From positions 1-49,020 of the forward strand of contig JABDEM010000009.1 in NCBI GenBank assembly GCA_013287085.1: a DNA stretch of 49,020 bases. Direction: 5' to 3'. Below the pieces are notes generated by a model. It saw only the letters and a program-made list of their open reading frames with translations. It made no database searches and was not told where the DNA came from. The DNA comes from Gammaproteobacteria bacterium (GTDB taxonomy: Bacteria > Pseudomonadota > Gammaproteobacteria > DSM-16500). This document shows positions 10,033 to 18,480 of this stretch, piece by piece. How positions within the stretch are numbered: position 1 is the stretch's first letter; each line of letters begins with the position of its first letter. Made by a program: the position numbers and the translations under genes.

Positions 10033-10854
10033 ATGAAAAAATGCTTTTGCGTATTATTGCTTATAGTAGGTTTTTGGTCAGGTTCTGCTCTAGCCGATGC
10101 AAAAACTAGTTTAAATCAAGTGGTTCTTAACGCTTATGAGCAAAACATTAAAAACGAAGCTCATTCGCCAAAATATCCAGTGATTATCGCAAACTTAGGA
10201 AAAATGACTTTATATTTTCATGATAAAACGGAACAAGTTAATATTATTCCAGAAGAATACACAGAATTAAAAATTTTTTCGCATATCGTGATGGGCGTGT
10301 ATGCAACCACGCATTCTTTGAGTGATTTAGAAAAATTTCGCGATGCGCTTCTGGCTATTAAAACAAAAACGCCTATGGTGGATGATGCGTTAATAGTAAT
10401 CAACGATACGATAAAAAATAAAAAATTAAATCCAATATTATTTAAAGCTTATGCGCAAAAAATAAAACCGCAGTTATGGGAAAATGTGAATAATGCAGCT
10501 AAAGCGCAAATTAATTTAGTGAATCAAGTCGTGATGAATTGGAAAAAGAAAATGACAAAAACAGAATGGCAAAATTTAACTGTTGTGGTGATGGGAGTTC
10601 ATGGAGCGCGTACAAATAATTTATTGATGCAGTATTTTTCAAAAGTATTAAATATCCCTATGTATAGTGAGCATTTAATTTATGCTGAGTGTATTAAACC
10701 TGAATCGGATCAAGCCGGACTCAATTTATATGCGCATGTAAAAATGGATGCTGATCTTGCGGAAGCGGTATTTCAAGATAGAGTGCGTATGGAAAGAGAT
10801 GTGTTGGGCGATGTGGCTGCAACACATCTCAAAAAAATCCCAGTAATCCACTAG
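10033..10854 (+). CDS. Unrecognised periplasmic protein with signal peptide
   Basis: 273 residues beginning with a typical signal peptide (MKKCFCVLLLIVGFWSGSALADA). The mature part is predicted mostly helical and Lys-rich, with the more conserved-looking stretch LTVVVMGVHGARTNNLLMQYF followed by IYAECIKPESDQ. I do not recognise a family. Its stop overlaps the stop of the convergent cupin gene within the tetranucleotide CTAG, so no terminator separates them. Divergent from the BON gene, with about 70 bp between the two starts. Confidence 0.7.
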   Translation: MKKCFCVLLLIVGFWSGSALADAKTSLNQVVLNAYEQNIKNEAHSPKYPVIIANLGKMTLYFHDKTEQVNIIPEEYTELKIFSHIVMGVYATTHSLSDLEKFRDALLAIKTKTPMVDDALIVINDTIKNKKLNPILFKAYAQKIKPQLWENVNNAAKAQINLVNQVVMNWKKKMTKTEWQNLTVVVMGVHGARTNNLLMQYFSKVLNIPMYSEHLIYAECIKPESDQAGLNLYAHVKMDADLAEAVFQDRVRMERDVLGDVAATHLKKIPVIH

Positions 10855-11306
10855 CTTTTATTTTTGTAAGGAATCATTCCCCAGGGGCCAATACCTGATG
10901 TTTGTACGATCGTTTCTTCCTTGGTAAACGCATAATGATAAGTTTTAGCAGGTACCATAATGAAGCTGCCGGTCGTTAATTCAAACACATTTTTTTGATC
11001 CATCGTTTTTCCAGCGCCCATATAAAGTGTCCCTGAAATGACCGTATCGTATTCATTAATAGGATGGGCATGAACAGGAATGGTAAAATTAGCTGGTAAT
11101 TTGATACGAGCCACAAACGGCTGGTGTTTGGCTGGATCGCCTGCTAATACGGCTACTTTTGCGCCCGGTAAGCTTGAAGTATCAGTCCAATTTAATGAGT
11201 CTGATTGGCTTTGGAATACGGGTTTTAATTCGGCGGCGATAGTGAGGCTAGAAAGAGCGAAAGCTGCGAGTGTAACAAGTAGTTTTCCTTTATTTATAAA
11301 AGTCAT
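10851..11306 (-). CDS. Secreted cupin-domain protein
   Basis: 151 residues from ATG 11306. GGAG sits 6 nt before this codon, whereas the longer TTG start at 11318 would place that site inside the coding region. A signal peptide (ending ...SSLTIAAEL) is followed by a single cupin barrel with VHAHPINEYDTVISGTLYMG (metal-binding histidines and glutamate) and the second motif GSFIMVPAKTYHYAF. Such small exported cupins are usually annotated only as cupin or anti-sigma ChrR-like; substrate unknown. It converges on the gene at 10033. Confidence 0.8.
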   Translation of the reverse strand: MTFINKGKLLVTLAAFALSSLTIAAELKPVFQSQSDSLNWTDTSSLPGAKVAVLAGDPAKHQPFVARIKLPANFTIPVHAHPINEYDTVISGTLYMGAGKTMDQKNVFELTTGSFIMVPAKTYHYAFTKEETIVQTSGIGPWGMIPYKNKS

Positions 11307-11426
11307 CATGAGCTCCAAGTTAGTTTATGACTTCCTAATTCTATTTGAATAGCGCTTCTTTGGGTAGATAAATTACTGTACAATATTTGCCATTGTTGCT
11401 CGTGGAACACGAAGAAGGATTTGTAA

Positions 11427-12182
11427 GTGATTGATTTAACACAAAATTATATTTTACCGCTCTTGTTTGGTGCCGGTCTTTTGGCCGGGACCGTAGATGC
11501 TATTATGGGCGGGGGCGGGCTTATTACGCTGCCGGTTTTATTAGGGGTGGGTATTCCTCCCCATTTGGCGTTAGGCACTAATAAGTTTCAAGCCTCGTTT
11601 GGGACTAGTATTGCCACCTGGCGCTATTACCGTCAAGGTTGGTTATCCTTTAAAATCATGGTCTTAGGGATGTTACCCGTGCTTTCTGGGGCGAGTTTAG
11701 GGGCGCTTTTAAGCCAGTATTTAAGCAGTGTTATCCTAAGTAAGTTGATGCCTGTTTTATTAATCCTGATTTTGATCTATACCCTGTTTTCACCTAAGTT
11801 AGGGATAGAAGAACGACACCCTAAAGTCAGAGAAATCACTTTTTATAGTGTCATGGGTTTATTGCTGGGTTTTTATGATGGTTTTTTTGGTCCAGGGACT
11901 GGTTCTTTATGGATGTTTGCGCTGGTTTTTTTCTTAGGTTATAGCTTACCAAAAGCCACGGCTTATACCAAAATTTGTAATCTTTATAGTAACCTTGCGG
12001 CTTTACTATGGTTTGCGATCGGACATCAAGTGGATTATCGTATTGGTTTGGTGATGGCGATGGGGCAGATGCTAGGTGGGTGGTTAGGAGCGCATCTTGC
12101 TATTCATAAAGGGGCTGTTATCATTCGACCACTCTTTATCTCTGTGGTCACAGCGACTATAGTGATGTTGGTCTATCATTAA
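11427..12182 (+). CDS. TSUP-family membrane transporter (TauE/SafE-like)
   Basis: 251 residues with about seven or eight hydrophobic segments. The N-terminal glycine-rich motif GTVDAIMGGGGLITLPVLL followed by LGTNKFQASFGT, and the repeat motif GFYDGFFGPGTGSLW, define the TSUP (TauE/SafE, formerly DUF81) family, whose members move sulfite, sulfoacetate or other sulfur-containing and organic anions. The start is GTG 11427, with AAGGA 7 nt upstream. Substrate cannot be told from the sequence. It ends 11 bp before the glycosyltransferase gene and may be co-transcribed with it. Confidence 0.88.
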   Translation: MIDLTQNYILPLLFGAGLLAGTVDAIMGGGGLITLPVLLGVGIPPHLALGTNKFQASFGTSIATWRYYRQGWLSFKIMVLGMLPVLSGASLGALLSQYLSSVILSKLMPVLLILILIYTLFSPKLGIEERHPKVREITFYSVMGLLLGFYDGFFGPGTGSLWMFALVFFLGYSLPKATAYTKICNLYSNLAALLWFAIGHQVDYRIGLVMAMGQMLGGWLGAHLAIHKGAVIIRPLFISVVTATIVMLVYH

Positions 12183-12193
12183 AAGGAAAGTGG

Positions 12194-13162
12194 GTGGTTA
12201 TGAAACATCGACAAGAAATCATACAAAATAAATCACTTTTTATTTCCTGCGTGGTGCCGGTTTATAATGAAGGCGATTTAGTTAAATCTTTTTTCCCACA
12301 ATTAGCAGACACTTTAAGAAAACTCACCAACCAGTTTGAAATTATTGTGGTGGATGATGGCAGTAAAGATAATACAGTAGCCAATTTACAAGAATTAATT
12401 CCAGCGTGTCATCTTAAATTAGTCGTATTCTCCAGAAATTTTGGTAAAGAAATTGCATTGACGGCAGGGCTTGATCATTGCAAAGGTGAAGTGGCGATTT
12501 TAATGGATGCTGATTTTCAACATCCGCTTGAGACTTTAGCTATTTTTGTTAAAAACTGGGGTGAAGGTTATGATATGGTTTATGGTGTGCGCAATAGTCG
12601 CGCCAATGAATCTGCGGTAAAACGTTCTTTTGCAAAATTATTTTATTGGATGATGAGTAAAATTACTAAAATTACTATTCCCAATAATGCCGGTGATTTT
12701 CGTTTATTAGATAGAAAAATAATTGATGCTTTAAATTCTTTTCAAGAACGCACACGTTTTATGAAAGGATTATATGCTTGGGTTGGATTTAAAAATATGG
12801 CTGTTCCTTTTGATGTTCAAGAGCGAGCGGCTGGAACGAGTTCTTGGGGATTAAAACGCTTAACAGAATTGGCTATTACAGGTATTACTTCTTTTTCGGA
12901 TGTGCCGTTGCGCGTATGGGGATTAATTGGATTTTGTATTTCAAGTATTTCTATTATTTATGCGCTTTATTTTATGTTTTATACGTTAATTTATGGTGTG
13001 GATTTGCCAGGATTTCCGAGTATTATTGTCGCAGTCATGTTTTTTGGTGGCGTGCAATTATTATCAATCGGAATTTTGGGTGAATATATCGCTCGAATTT
13101 TTTCTGAAGTCAAACAACGCCCCAAGTATTTAGTCGAAAAAAAATTAGGCTTTGAAGAATGA
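12194..13162 (+). CDS. Polyprenyl-phosphate glycosyltransferase (GT2, GtrB/ArnC-like)
   Basis: 322 residues from GTG 12194 (GGA 6 nt upstream; ATG 12200 is the alternative). The N-terminal GT-A domain carries CVVPVYNEGD, the nucleotide-binding VVDDGSKDN and the metal-binding DADFQHP, followed by RERTRF-like and two C-terminal membrane spans, ending GEYIARIFSEVKQRPKY. The family transfers a sugar from a nucleotide donor to undecaprenyl phosphate at the inner membrane. The next gene, overlapping by 4 bp, is a GtrA-type membrane protein, so the pair is a classic lipid-linked sugar synthesis and translocation unit. The donor sugar is not known. Confidence 0.9.
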   Translation: MVMKHRQEIIQNKSLFISCVVPVYNEGDLVKSFFPQLADTLRKLTNQFEIIVVDDGSKDNTVANLQELIPACHLKLVVFSRNFGKEIALTAGLDHCKGEVAILMDADFQHPLETLAIFVKNWGEGYDMVYGVRNSRANESAVKRSFAKLFYWMMSKITKITIPNNAGDFRLLDRKIIDALNSFQERTRFMKGLYAWVGFKNMAVPFDVQERAAGTSSWGLKRLTELAITGITSFSDVPLRVWGLIGFCISSISIIYALYFMFYTLIYGVDLPGFPSIIVAVMFFGGVQLLSIGILGEYIARIFSEVKQRPKYLVEKKLGFEE

Positions 13163-13539
13163 AAAAATTTATTTTTCAAGTGATGCGATTTGGAGTGGTA
13201 GGAACACTTGCTGCAGCAGTGCATTTTAGTGTGGTGGTTGCACTCGTTGAAGAGTTTATGCTGAACCCCTTGTATGCCAATGTATTTGCTTTTTTAATTG
13301 CTTTTCAAGTGAGTTATTGGGGTAATCGTTATTGGACCTTTAGTGAAAGCACAGTGAGTCATAGAGCAGCCATGCCTAAATTGTTTGCAGTCACGTTTTC
13401 AAATCTAATGGCGAACCAAGGGTTGTTTTATATTTTTCTGAAAATTATCGGCTTGCCTTATATGTTGGCTTTGTTCTTGGTCTTAATTATTTTGCCGCCC
13501 GTGACTTTTACTTTAGGGAAACTATGGATTTTTCGTTAA
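13159..13539 (+). CDS. GtrA-like membrane protein (putative lipid-linked sugar flippase)
   Basis: 126 residues, four hydrophobic segments, with the GtrA motifs FGVVGTLAAAVHFSVV and FLIAFQVSYWGNRYWTF. GtrA proteins are thought to move undecaprenyl-phosphate-linked sugars across the inner membrane. The ATG overlaps the TGA of the upstream GT2 gene. Its 3' end overlaps the 3' end of the convergent ArnT-like gene by 32 bp, an unusually tight tail-to-tail arrangement. Confidence 0.9.
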   Translation: MKKFIFQVMRFGVVGTLAAAVHFSVVVALVEEFMLNPLYANVFAFLIAFQVSYWGNRYWTFSESTVSHRAAMPKLFAVTFSNLMANQGLFYIFLKIIGLPYMLALFLVLIILPPVTFTLGKLWIFR

Positions 13540-15025
13540 GTTGATTGCTGGCCAAGACAATATTGTGATATCGACCTAAAGGATAAACGGCACTTCCAGC
13601 GTTTTTTTGAAATTCTGCAAAATCATCGACGTGTAAAAAGACAAACATTCTTTTAGGATTATGCCAACGTTGCCAAAAGGTTTGATGGTTGATGAGCCAT
13701 TGGCTAGTATCTTGAAAAGGCATGCCATACCATAATTCTCGCACCCAGTTATCACTATTCGGAATAGTGGGCGAATGCCAATCAGCCATAATCGTAATAC
13801 GTCGTTTAGTATAAATCGGTAAGTCTTGGTAATAGATATCGTAAGTGGCTATTTCATCTTCGGGTTTTATAATCGTATTCAGATAAGTCGCCAGCGGTTT
13901 AATAGTTTTTGTATTAAAATGTGCACTTAGCGTATTAATCGTCAGTGCAATAATTACGGCAATAACTCCAAGAATATAAATCCCTAACTTGAAGTTTTTT
14001 TGGCTAATATAATTTCCTACTAATAAGGCAAGCGCTGGAAAAATAGGGAGTATATAAGTCATGACTTTTGAATGGGGAATAGTAAAAAAGATTAAAATTA
14101 AAAACACCCACAAGAGTAAAAATAATTCTATGGGGTAAGAAGAAGGATTACGCCAAACTTTTTTTAGATTAGTACTCATTGCTTGTACTAAGAATAATGT
14201 CCAAGGGAAAAATCCTAGGGCTATGACGGGAAGATAAAACCAAACAGGCGTTTGATTATTAAATTCATGTAAAGTCAGAAAGCGAGAAAATTGTTGTATC
14301 ACAAAAAAGTAATGAAAAAATTCAGGATTAGCAAATTGTGCTGCGATATACCAGGGAATAGTAATAGCCGTAAATAATAATAAACCTATTCCTAAACGCG
14401 CTTCTTTAATTAAAGACCAGCGATTTAATATTAATATCCAGGCGCCTGTAATCATCATAGGAAAAACAATTCCCATCAATCCTTTGGTGAGCATAGCAAG
14501 GCCCGCTAAAATATAGGCCGCTATAAAATAACCGGTTTTTTTACTGTGTATGCCTAAGAGTAAACTCAGTAATGACATGCTGATAAAAGAAGCGACTTCT
14601 AAATCTAAATTCGCGTAATGCGCGCCCGCATAATAAAGCGGTGAGGTTGCTAGAAAAAATGCAGCGAGAATTCCTGCTTTACGATTAAAAAGTTGTCGCC
14701 CAGCAAAATAAACAAACACACAACATAAAATTCCTAATAACGCAGGCCAAAAACGTAAAGCTGCTTCGGTTAAACCAAAAATTTTGATGGCGGAAGCTTG
14801 CATCCAATAATATAAAATGGGCTTATCTAAAAATACCACGCCATTTAAGTGTGGGGTGATGAAATCCCCCGTGCTAACCATCTCCCGCGCGACTTCAGAG
14901 TAACGTCCTTCATCCGGTGTAAATAAAGGATAAGAGCCTATTCTAAAAGCATAAAAAATGCCTAATAAGAAAAAGATACCTAAAGTATCCCATAGCCATG
15001 ATGATTTTATTGATTTTGATCGCAC
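13508..15025 (-). CDS. ArnT-like glycosyltransferase (lipid A sugar transferase family)
   Basis: 505 residues, many membrane spans. The N-terminal periplasmic loop has PLFTPDEGRYSEVAREM and then LDKPILYYW, hallmarks of the ArnT/PMT (GT83/GT39) superfamily, which uses undecaprenyl-phosphate sugars as donors; ArnT adds 4-amino-4-deoxy-L-arabinose to lipid A. The start is taken as GTG 15025 because no ATG occurs in frame before the conserved region; the ribosome site is weak. It faces the GT2-GtrA pair, which could supply its donor. The acceptor (lipid A, LPS core or protein) and the sugar are inferences that this window cannot settle; no arnA, arnB or arnD is present here. Confidence 0.85.
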   Translation of the reverse strand: MRSKSIKSSWLWDTLGIFFLLGIFYAFRIGSYPLFTPDEGRYSEVAREMVSTGDFITPHLNGVVFLDKPILYYWMQASAIKIFGLTEAALRFWPALLGILCCVFVYFAGRQLFNRKAGILAAFFLATSPLYYAGAHYANLDLEVASFISMSLLSLLLGIHSKKTGYFIAAYILAGLAMLTKGLMGIVFPMMITGAWILILNRWSLIKEARLGIGLLLFTAITIPWYIAAQFANPEFFHYFFVIQQFSRFLTLHEFNNQTPVWFYLPVIALGFFPWTLFLVQAMSTNLKKVWRNPSSYPIELFLLLWVFLILIFFTIPHSKVMTYILPIFPALALLVGNYISQKNFKLGIYILGVIAVIIALTINTLSAHFNTKTIKPLATYLNTIIKPEDEIATYDIYYQDLPIYTKRRITIMADWHSPTIPNSDNWVRELWYGMPFQDTSQWLINHQTFWQRWHNPKRMFVFLHVDDFAEFQKNAGSAVYPLGRYHNIVLASNQLNEKSIVSLK

Positions 15026-15061
15026 TTGTTGCTACTCATAAATTACATTATGCTTGGCGTT

Positions 15062-15808
15062 ATGAAAAAAATAGTCCTTTGCGCCGATGATTATGGGCAA
15101 AATAACGTCGTTTCTCAAGCAATTGTTGAGTTGATTGAGAAAAAACATTTATCTGCTACGAGTTGTATCACAACAGAAGCCGATTTCCCCCAACACGCCA
15201 AGCAATTACGTCCTTTTATTGACCAAATTGATCTAGGTTTACACTTTAATCTTACAGAGGGCGAGAAGTTTCAAGGTTTAGGTAAATTGATGATCAGTGC
15301 TTTTCTTAAACGTTTGAATAAACAAGACATTGAACGCGAATTAAAATCCCAATTACATCAATTTGAAGCCTGCTTTGGACGTTTGCCGGATTATATCGAC
15401 GGCCATCAACATATCCACCAGTTACCCCAAATTCGAGAGGTTATTGTCGAAAATTGGCAAGCACCTATGTATATCCGTTCTACGGATAACCCAAGGGTAT
15501 GGGGGGATTGGAAAAAACCCTCTTATCTAAAACGATTAATTATCCAAGCCTCGGGTGCAAAAGCCTTAAAAAATTTACTCGAACAACGAGGTATTCCTCA
15601 TAATACAAACTTTGAGGGGGTTCGTTCATTTCAGGCTAAAACTTCTTTTCGCCACTCTTTTCTGCAATTTTTAGAGACTATTGAATCAGGAGGAATTATC
15701 ATGTGCCACCCTGGCTTAAAAAGCGAATATGATTATTTTAGCAGCGATGAGTTTAATGCAGACTGCGACAGTAAAAAGATAAAATTGGTTCGATTTAGAG
15801 GTTTATAA
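15062..15808 (+). CDS. YdjC/ChbG-family carbohydrate deacetylase
   Basis: 248 residues from ATG 15062, chosen because the protein then starts at the conserved strand [12 protein letters not shown]; an upstream in-frame ATG at 15026 would add 12 unlike residues. Metal-binding motifs of the family are visible: ADDYG (Asp), [11 protein letters not shown] (His), and [10 protein letters not shown], plus MCHPGL near the end. Family members (ChbG, HpnK) remove acetyl groups from N-acetylated sugars or glycolipids. Divergent from the ArnT-like gene and overlapping ttcA by 1 bp. A role on the lipid-linked sugar made by the neighbouring transferases is plausible but not shown. Confidence 0.85.
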   Translation: MKKIVLCADDYGQNNVVSQAIVELIEKKHLSATSCITTEADFPQHAKQLRPFIDQIDLGLHFNLTEGEKFQGLGKLMISAFLKRLNKQDIERELKSQLHQFEACFGRLPDYIDGHQHIHQLPQIREVIVENWQAPMYIRSTDNPRVWGDWKKPSYLKRLIIQASGAKALKNLLEQRGIPHNTNFEGVRSFQAKTSFRHSFLQFLETIESGGIIMCHPGLKSEYDYFSSDEFNADCDSKKIKLVRFRGL

Positions 15809-16641
15809 TGAAAGACGCGTTAGAAAAAAAATTACTGCATTACACCGGCAAAGCGATTGCCGATTTTAATATGATACGCTCCGGCGATCGCGTCATGGTT
15901 TGTCTTTCGGGCGGGAAAGATTCTTATACCATGATGCGAATCCTGCAATTATTGCGACACCGCGCCCGAGGTAAATTCGAATTATTTGCATTCACTTTAG
16001 ATCAAACTCATCCCGGTTGGGATGATACGGGTTTACGCGCGTGGCTAGAAAAACACGCTATTCCCTATGAAGTCTTAAACCAAGATACTTATTCAATCGT
16101 AAAATCCAAAATCCCCGAAGGCCAAACTTATTGTTCATTATGTTCAAGACTACGCCGCGGAATTATTTACACTTACGCTGAAGAACATGGTTTCAATAAA
16201 ATCGCTTTAGGCCATCATCGTGATGATATGATCAGAACCTTATTAATGTCTATCATGTACAGCGGCGAAATTCGCTCGATGCCCCCTAAATTATTAAGCG
16301 ATAATAAAAAACACATCGTGATAAGACCTTTAGCCTATTGCCAAGAAGAAGACATTGCGCAATTTGCCTTAGAGCAAGGCTTCCCGATTATTCCGTGTAA
16401 TTTATGCGGCTCACAAGAAAATCTAGTACGTCAAAAAATTAAAAATTTAATTGATCAACTAGCCAAAGAAAATCCCAAAGTCCCAAGCAATATGTTGCAT
16501 GCATTAACCAGCATCAAACCCAGCCAATTAATGGATAAGAAATTATTTGATTTTAAAGGGCTGGATAAGCTGCAGGAGTTTAAAGAAGATTTAGAAAATT
16601 CTCCCGCATTAGAATTTGAGCTTGATCCATTGATGACTTAG
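15808..16641 (+). CDS. ttcA: tRNA 2-thiocytidine(32) synthetase TtcA
   Basis: 277 residues. The PP-loop SGGKDS is at 34-39, and the Fe-S/catalytic cysteine pairs CSLC (C109, C112) and CNLC (C197, C200) are in place, along with ALGHHRDD and the [11 protein letters not shown] stretch. TtcA uses ATP and a [4Fe-4S] cluster to thiolate C32 of certain tRNAs. The length is slightly below the E. coli protein (311). Its ATG overlaps the stop of the deacetylase gene, so it is co-transcribed, though functionally unrelated. Confidence 0.95.
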   Translation: MKDALEKKLLHYTGKAIADFNMIRSGDRVMVCLSGGKDSYTMMRILQLLRHRARGKFELFAFTLDQTHPGWDDTGLRAWLEKHAIPYEVLNQDTYSIVKSKIPEGQTYCSLCSRLRRGIIYTYAEEHGFNKIALGHHRDDMIRTLLMSIMYSGEIRSMPPKLLSDNKKHIVIRPLAYCQEEDIAQFALEQGFPIIPCNLCGSQENLVRQKIKNLIDQLAKENPKVPSNMLHALTSIKPSQLMDKKLFDFKGLDKLQEFKEDLENSPALEFELDPLMT

Positions 16642-16651
16642 TATCATCGAT

Positions 16652-17560
16652 CTACGCAGCAGCCGTCCCAGCACGAGGAGCGCGACGCATCATCGGAGCG
16701 ATTTTATCAACCCCACCCATTATTTCAGCCTTAGGTGGCTCGCGGTCAAATTCGACAGGGTTCGTCGTAAAGAGGCCGAATTTTCTGACTCCATACGTTG
16801 CTGCACCTACAACTAAACCCACTCCTAAGGCAATGGCGAGACCAGGTAAACTTATGGAGGCTACAGCAGCGCCAAGTGGGCTTGTGAAAAGCACGTAGAG
16901 CATACTCACACAGTAACTAAGAAAAGCACTAGCAAGCCCCAAAACAACTGGAGCCAACATATCTAATATATAGTCTCTTTCAACATTTGTTCTGCGATTT
17001 ATTCCGATAGTATTTGCACGGGCGTCCAATTTAGAGCTAATGTCATTTTTTAGTGTCTCCAATATAGTTGGAAATTCTAAGGGAGTTTGGTTGCATTTCG
17101 TTATAGCTTTCTCGAGTAATAGTGCAACATTAAAAGCCGTTCTAGGGCTGCTGTAAGAATCTACTAATTGTTTAATCAATGGTAGGAATATAGTTTGTGC
17201 GGCTCGTTTTTTCTCATCATGTGAAAGTGGAAGTAGTTGAAGAGCAGCATCCATTTTATTTAAAGCCAGCTGATAATCAGTTGGGTTGTCTTCTCTTCGC
17301 TGGCAACATTTACGACAAATACAGTATTCTTGTTGATATAAAGCATGGTTGTCTCTATCGTTATCCAATGTCATAGTATGGAAAGTAAAGATACCATAGA
17401 GCCAGCTTTGGCACCCTTCAGAGCAATGGTTTCTAGCGGCCTCTCGTTCATTAAATTGCTGTCTTAATTCCTGTCGGAAATAATATTCTATTAAGTTGTC
17501 TTGAAAAGTAACGGAGACTCTACCCTGGGCATCTCGATGCATTCTGTCTCTAACAAACAT
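16652..17560 (-). CDS. Unrecognised protein with Cys-rich N-terminus and C-terminal membrane hairpin; PmrA-box promoter
   Basis: 302 residues from ATG 17560, preceded by AAAGAGG at good distance; the longer frame to 17596 would overlap the promoter. The N-terminal third has clustered cysteines and histidines (HCSEGCQSW, then CICRKCCQRRED), possibly a zinc site. The middle is helical. A hydrophobic pair (APVVLGLASAFLSYCVSMLYVLF and the Gly/Ala-rich LAIALGVGLVVGAATYG) lies near the C-terminus, followed by a short basic tail MMRRAPRAG. No family is recognised. Its promoter contains the CTTAAT-type box shared by three other unrecognised genes here, so I infer a candidate secreted effector that may insert in a host membrane. 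Confidence 0.7.
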   Translation of the reverse strand: MFVRDRMHRDAQGRVSVTFQDNLIEYYFRQELRQQFNEREAARNHCSEGCQSWLYGIFTFHTMTLDNDRDNHALYQQEYCICRKCCQRREDNPTDYQLALNKMDAALQLLPLSHDEKKRAAQTIFLPLIKQLVDSYSSPRTAFNVALLLEKAITKCNQTPLEFPTILETLKNDISSKLDARANTIGINRRTNVERDYILDMLAPVVLGLASAFLSYCVSMLYVLFTSPLGAAVASISLPGLAIALGVGLVVGAATYGVRKFGLFTTNPVEFDREPPKAEIMGGVDKIAPMMRRAPRAGTAAA

Positions 17561-17591
17561 ATATACCTCTTTAGTGCTGTAAATTTTCATT

Positions 17592-17624
17592 ATCATACCA
17601 AGTAAACCTTAAGGAAATATTAAG
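17592..17624 (-). promoter_or_regulatory. PmrA-box-like promoter of the gene at 17560
   Basis: Read on the minus strand: CTTAATATTTCCTTAAG (17624-17608), 10 bp, then TATGAT (-10, 17597-17592). The start codon is 47 bp beyond the box. The box fits cTTAA-N2-TT-N2-cTTAA, the PmrA consensus I recall for Legionella and Coxiella, and has the same spacing to the -10 hexamer as three other boxes in this window. Confidence 0.8.
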
Positions 17625-18132
17625 AGTTTATGCTATTGATTATATTGTTTTTTTTGCTTAATAAAGTATCCATTCCTCTAGATTTTCGAGAAATTTCCCT
17701 GTTTCGTGATTTAGATACAGATTAATTGCTCTTCCTATCTTAGTAAAATAGAAGCTCAATCAAAAGTCAGTGCCAAGATGATGCTGAAAGTAAAAAAAGC
17801 ATTGCGATAAGGTCGTGTCATTCCCGCCCCGGCTTAAAGTATCTCGGAGTAAATTCTAACGGAAATCTCCCAACCTCCGTCGTACCAAAAATTTTCCGCC
17901 TAATAACTTAATCGAAGGCTGGGCATTGTTCGGAAAATTATTTGGTATCCAGGGGAACGAAGAGTAAGAAAATACATTTTGGTAGGCTTTGGCTAAGGAA
18001 CTCTTTTTAAGAAGTTGCTTTGTCTTTTTGTGAAAAATAATGACATTCATTGTTCTTATCGCTGGATCCCGCGCACGGAGGCGCGGGACGACGGGTAGTG
18101 ACGGAGAATTCGAAAGTGCTAATTAAATCAAT
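17625..18132. other. Non-coding, repeat-like accessory DNA
   Basis: About 500 bp without a credible gene; the only frames are short, start poorly and run in several directions. The stretch from ~17815 (TCATTCCCGCCCC) to ~18115 (GGTAGTGACGG) has locally higher GC and the CATTCCCG / GGATCCCGCG / GGTATCCAGGGG word style of dispersed intergenic palindromic elements. It may be the remains of one or more small mobile repeats or of a lost toxin gene partner. No transposase or target-site duplication was seen. Confidence 0.45.
18067..18088. repeat. GC-rich palindromic element
   Basis: Perfect 8-bp inverted repeat TCCCGCGC / GCGCGGGA around a 6-nt loop (ACGGAG), standing out from the AT-rich surroundings. 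No T-run follows, so it is not a standard terminator; it looks like the core of a dispersed intergenic palindrome. Confidence 0.6.
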
Positions 18133-18175
18133 TTGCAGGCCTATGTATGGCAGAGTATAGTACCATTTATGGTAC
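18133..18175 (+). promoter_or_regulatory. Promoter with palindromic operator of the HigA-like gene
   Basis: TTGCAG (-35, 18133-18138), 17-bp spacer, TATAGT (-10, 18156-18161). A perfect palindrome GTACCAT-TT-ATGGTAC (18160-18175) overlaps the -10 and start region, the usual place for an operator bound by the encoded antitoxin-type repressor. Autorepression is inferred. Confidence 0.7.
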
Positions 18176-18201
18176 GATGAAGGTAGAGTGGAGAAATTAT
18201 T

Positions 18202-18480
18202 ATGAATAAACATAAGGGTAGTACATTCGATAGTTTTCTTGAGGATGAAGGTCTGCTTGAATCAACGGAAGCTTTAGCAATCAAACGCGCGATTGCCTAT
18301 AAACTTCAAAAGACCATAAAAAAAGCTCATTTAAGCAAGACCGAAGTTGCAGAAAAAATGGGTACTAGCCGATCAGCCCTAGATCGTTTGTTAGATCCTA
18401 GTAATACCTCAGTAACCCTTAATACGATGGTTAAGGCCGCACATTTTATTGGCAAGAAACTGCATGTGACATTTGTATAA
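18202..18480 (+). CDS. HigA-like XRE-family antitoxin/regulator, orphan
   Basis: 92 residues. The C-terminal half is an XRE helix-turn-helix: LSKTEVAEKMGTSRSALDRL followed by DPSNTSVTLNTMVKAA. The MNKHKGSxFDSFLEDEG opening and overall length match a widespread family of HigA-type antitoxins normally encoded beside a RelE/HigB (gp49-like) toxin. No toxin gene is present: upstream is repeat-like non-coding DNA and downstream is a convergent gene whose stop abuts this one. It is therefore a solitary regulator or the survivor of a decayed module. A palindromic operator overlaps its promoter. Confidence 0.85.
   Translation: MNKHKGSTFDSFLEDEGLLESTEALAIKRAIAYKLQKTIKKAHLSKTEVAEKMGTSRSALDRLLDPSNTSVTLNTMVKAAHFIGKKLHVTFV

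Noticed and set aside
18061-18095. GC-rich hairpin as transcription terminator
   Set aside because: No T-run on either side; it fits a dispersed palindromic element better.
17856-18213. Two minus-strand frames of 64 and 68 residues in the island gap
   Set aside because: They overlap each other and the palindromic repeat, lack ribosome sites, and read like chance translation of intergenic repeat DNA.
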